A model generated the notes under the pieces. It ran no database searches, was not told the DNA's origin, and saw nothing but the letters and a program-made list of their open reading frames with translations. From JBCCTX01 sp039197765 (GTDB taxonomy: Bacteria; Bacteroidota; Bacteroidia; J057), in NCBI GenBank assembly GCA_039197765.1, contig JBCCTX010000005.1, positions 3,807-67,806 of the forward strand: DNA of 64,000 nt, in the 5' to 3' direction. How positions within the stretch are numbered: position 1 is the stretch's first letter; every line of letters begins with the position of its first letter. A program made the position numbers and the translations under genes. This document shows positions 62,790 to 64,000 of this stretch, in pieces.

Positions 62790-64000
62790 ATGAAAAAACT
62801 TCTACCTAAACTATTGGGAATCTGCCTGATCATAGGAGGATTCACATTTGAGGGTATGGCACAAAGCGGGACCTTGCGCGGGAAGGTTTCGGACGGAGAA
62901 AGCGGAGAAGTCTTATTAGGAGCAACTGTACGTATGTTCCAGGATGGAACCATGAAAGGAGGCGCTTATACCGATGTAGAAGGGAGTTATACCATATCTG
63001 CTGCACCAGGGGCTTATACGCTTATTATTTCCTATCTCTCCTTTATTAACGATACCGTTGAGGTAGAAGCGATAGATGGCGAGGTGACCTTTACTGAGAC
63101 CAACATGTTTCTCACCATGGAAATAAGGAAGGACCTAGAAGTAGTGATTGTGGCAAAGGCAAACCAAGCATCGGATGTAACGCTTTTTCGCAAAAAGTTA
63201 AAGTCTATAAATACAATTGATGGGGTATCCGCAGACTTGGCTGCTCGGGTAGGAGCGCCTACTGCTGCTGCTGCCATGACACGTGTAACCGGAGTAACTG
63301 TAGAGGGAGGAAGGTACGTCTATGTTCGCGGCCTAGGGGATCGATACAGTTTGACTACGCTCAATGGAGCTGAAATTCCCGGTTTAGATCCCGATAGAAA
63401 TACGGTTCAGATGGATATTTTCCCTTCTAATCTGATCGACAACATAATCGTCTACAAAAACTTCACGCCAGATCTCCCTGGTAGCTTTTCCGGGGGATTG
63501 GTAAATGTTATTACAAAGGACTTTCCTGAAAAATTCACCTTTAGTCTATCCGGTTCTGCCGGATTTAATTCTCAGGCAAGTAATGAAGATCAATTTCTTT
63601 CTTATCAGACAGGCGATACAGATTGGTTAGGCTTTGATGATGGAACCCGCGAGATACCCGGCTTTATACAAGGCTTACCGAATGGAACTATTCCCAATCG
63701 CGATCAGGTAGGATTGACTGTGGAGGATGCCCAAGCCATAGAGACTGCAAGCCAGGCTTTCAATGGGTCTATGTTTCCCATTTTCGATAAGTCAGGATTG
63801 AACTATAACTTTCAAGCATCGGTTGGAAACCAGTTTAATATTGGAAGAGGTAAGCGTCCACTGGGATTTATTGCAACCTTATCCTACCGCAGCAATTATG
63901 ACCATTTCGTAGATGGCATTGAACGACGCTTTAAGAACACAGATAGTACAGCTACTACCCTCAATAATGAGCTTAACCTGAGAAGCAACGAATCTTCTCG
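62790..64000 (+). CDS. TonB-dependent outer-membrane receptor, partial (N-terminal 403 residues)
   Basis: From ATG 62790 the frame stays open to the window edge (403 codons), so the barrel is cut off. Signal peptide 1-25 (MKKLLPKLLGICLIIGGFTF..), carboxypeptidase-regulatory-like domain (about 28-115; GKVSDGESGEVLLGATVRMF, TDVEGSYTISAAPGAY) and a plug domain (about 130-250; RVTGVTVEGGRYVYVRGLGD, RYSLTTLNGAEIPGLDPDRN, SGGLVNVITKDFP). The GLGDRYSLTTLNGAEIPGLD motif is that of large TonB-dependent receptors of the OmpA-less, SusD-less type. The start of the barrel (FSLSGSAGFNSQ) is visible. No FecR or STN domain is present, so it does not signal through an ECF pair. Substrate unknown. Confidence 0.9.
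   Translation, partial: MKKLLPKLLGICLIIGGFTFEGMAQSGTLRGKVSDGESGEVLLGATVRMFQDGTMKGGAYTDVEGSYTISAAPGAYTLIISYLSFINDTVEVEAIDGEVTFTETNMFLTMEIRKDLEVVIVAKANQASDVTLFRKKLKSINTIDGVSADLAARVGAPTAAAAMTRVTGVTVEGGRYVYVRGLGDRYSLTTLNGAEIPGLDPDRNTVQMDIFPSNLIDNIIVYKNFTPDLPGSFSGGLVNVITKDFPEKFTFSLSGSAGFNSQASNEDQFLSYQTGDTDWLGFDDGTREIPGFIQGLPNGTIPNRDQVGLTVEDAQAIETASQAFNGSMFPIFDKSGLNYNFQASVGNQFNIGRGKRPLGFIATLSYRSNYDHFVDGIERRFKNTDSTATTLNNELNLRSNESS

Noticed and set aside
1..64000. tRNA, rRNA, transposase or integrase genes
   Set aside because: I looked for cloverleaf arms, rRNA-like conserved blocks and DDE or recombinase motifs and saw none; a covariance-model search would be decisive.

Overview
The window looks like a chromosomal segment of a marine-type Bacteroidota, most likely from the Saprospiria (Lewinella/Phaeodactylibacter-like). 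The evidence is two giant secreted proteins with C-terminal type IX secretion sorting domains, SusC-style TonB-dependent receptors with carboxypeptidase-regulatory N-termini, an ECF sigma/FecR/TonB-receptor trio, a TPR-type hybrid two-component regulator, a complete bat (aerotolerance) operon, a Bacteroidota serine palmitoyltransferase, an EF-G2 paralogue, and -7 boxes of the TAnnTTTG type without Shine-Dalgarno sequences. The taxonomic placement is inference; there is no rRNA or tRNA in the window.

Layout. 1-1.4 kb: a truncated helical protein, a decayed DUF4143-type ATPase behind a perfect inverted repeat, and an acetyltransferase. 1.5-6.5 kb: a secreted galactose-oxidase-like copper enzyme with three lectin modules plus a small secreted partner. 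7-11.5 kb: a hybrid histidine kinase/AraC regulator, the collapsed remnant of its paralogue, and a divergent Crp-family regulator. 11.6-13.6 kb: fragments and small secreted proteins, and a TraB/GumN protein. 13.8-19.6 kb: acetyltransferase, TonB receptor, FecR, ECF sigma factor, and a divergent internally repeated lipoprotein. 19.8-24.8 kb: a 25-residue membrane peptide, a lipoprotein ADP-ribosylglycohydrolase with a kinase partner, pterin dehydratase, a Rof-like protein and a HAD phosphatase. 25-32.7 kb: DUF58 - BatD-like - BatA - BatB - BatC - BatD - BatE. 32.7-35 kb: two TPR lipoprotein-like or secreted paralogues. 35.2-43 kb: purE, spt and a histone-H1-like gene on the plus strand, facing dapA, an unknown gene, ligA, mlaF and a degenerate adenylate-forming enzyme on the minus strand. 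43.3-46.4 kb: LemA and two TPM proteins, an orphan XRE regulator, an acetyltransferase. 46.5-53 kb: a 2145-residue secreted protein with two tandem 5'-nucleotidase modules. 53-64 kb: a kinase/response-regulator pair, two adjacent guanidine-modifying-enzyme paralogues with complementary active-site losses, EF-G2, exopolysaccharide glycosyltransferase and priming transferase, a coiled-coil protein, and the 5' part of another TonB receptor.

The points most worth attention are: the paired, apparently half-inactivated guanidino-enzyme homologues (54.4-56.8 kb); a dispersed intergenic element built from a 27-nt core, a small hairpin and ACCACCG heptamer arrays, which at two loci ends 15-16 nt before a start codon; the radical copper oxidase with a fully conserved active site; the collapsed paralogue of the hybrid regulator; and a strong nested hairpin between the sigma and anti-sigma genes. 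Several genes have starts moved from the longest possible reading frame, and several pseudogenes and short genes were found by reading the DNA directly. No CRISPR array, transposase, rRNA or tRNA was seen.
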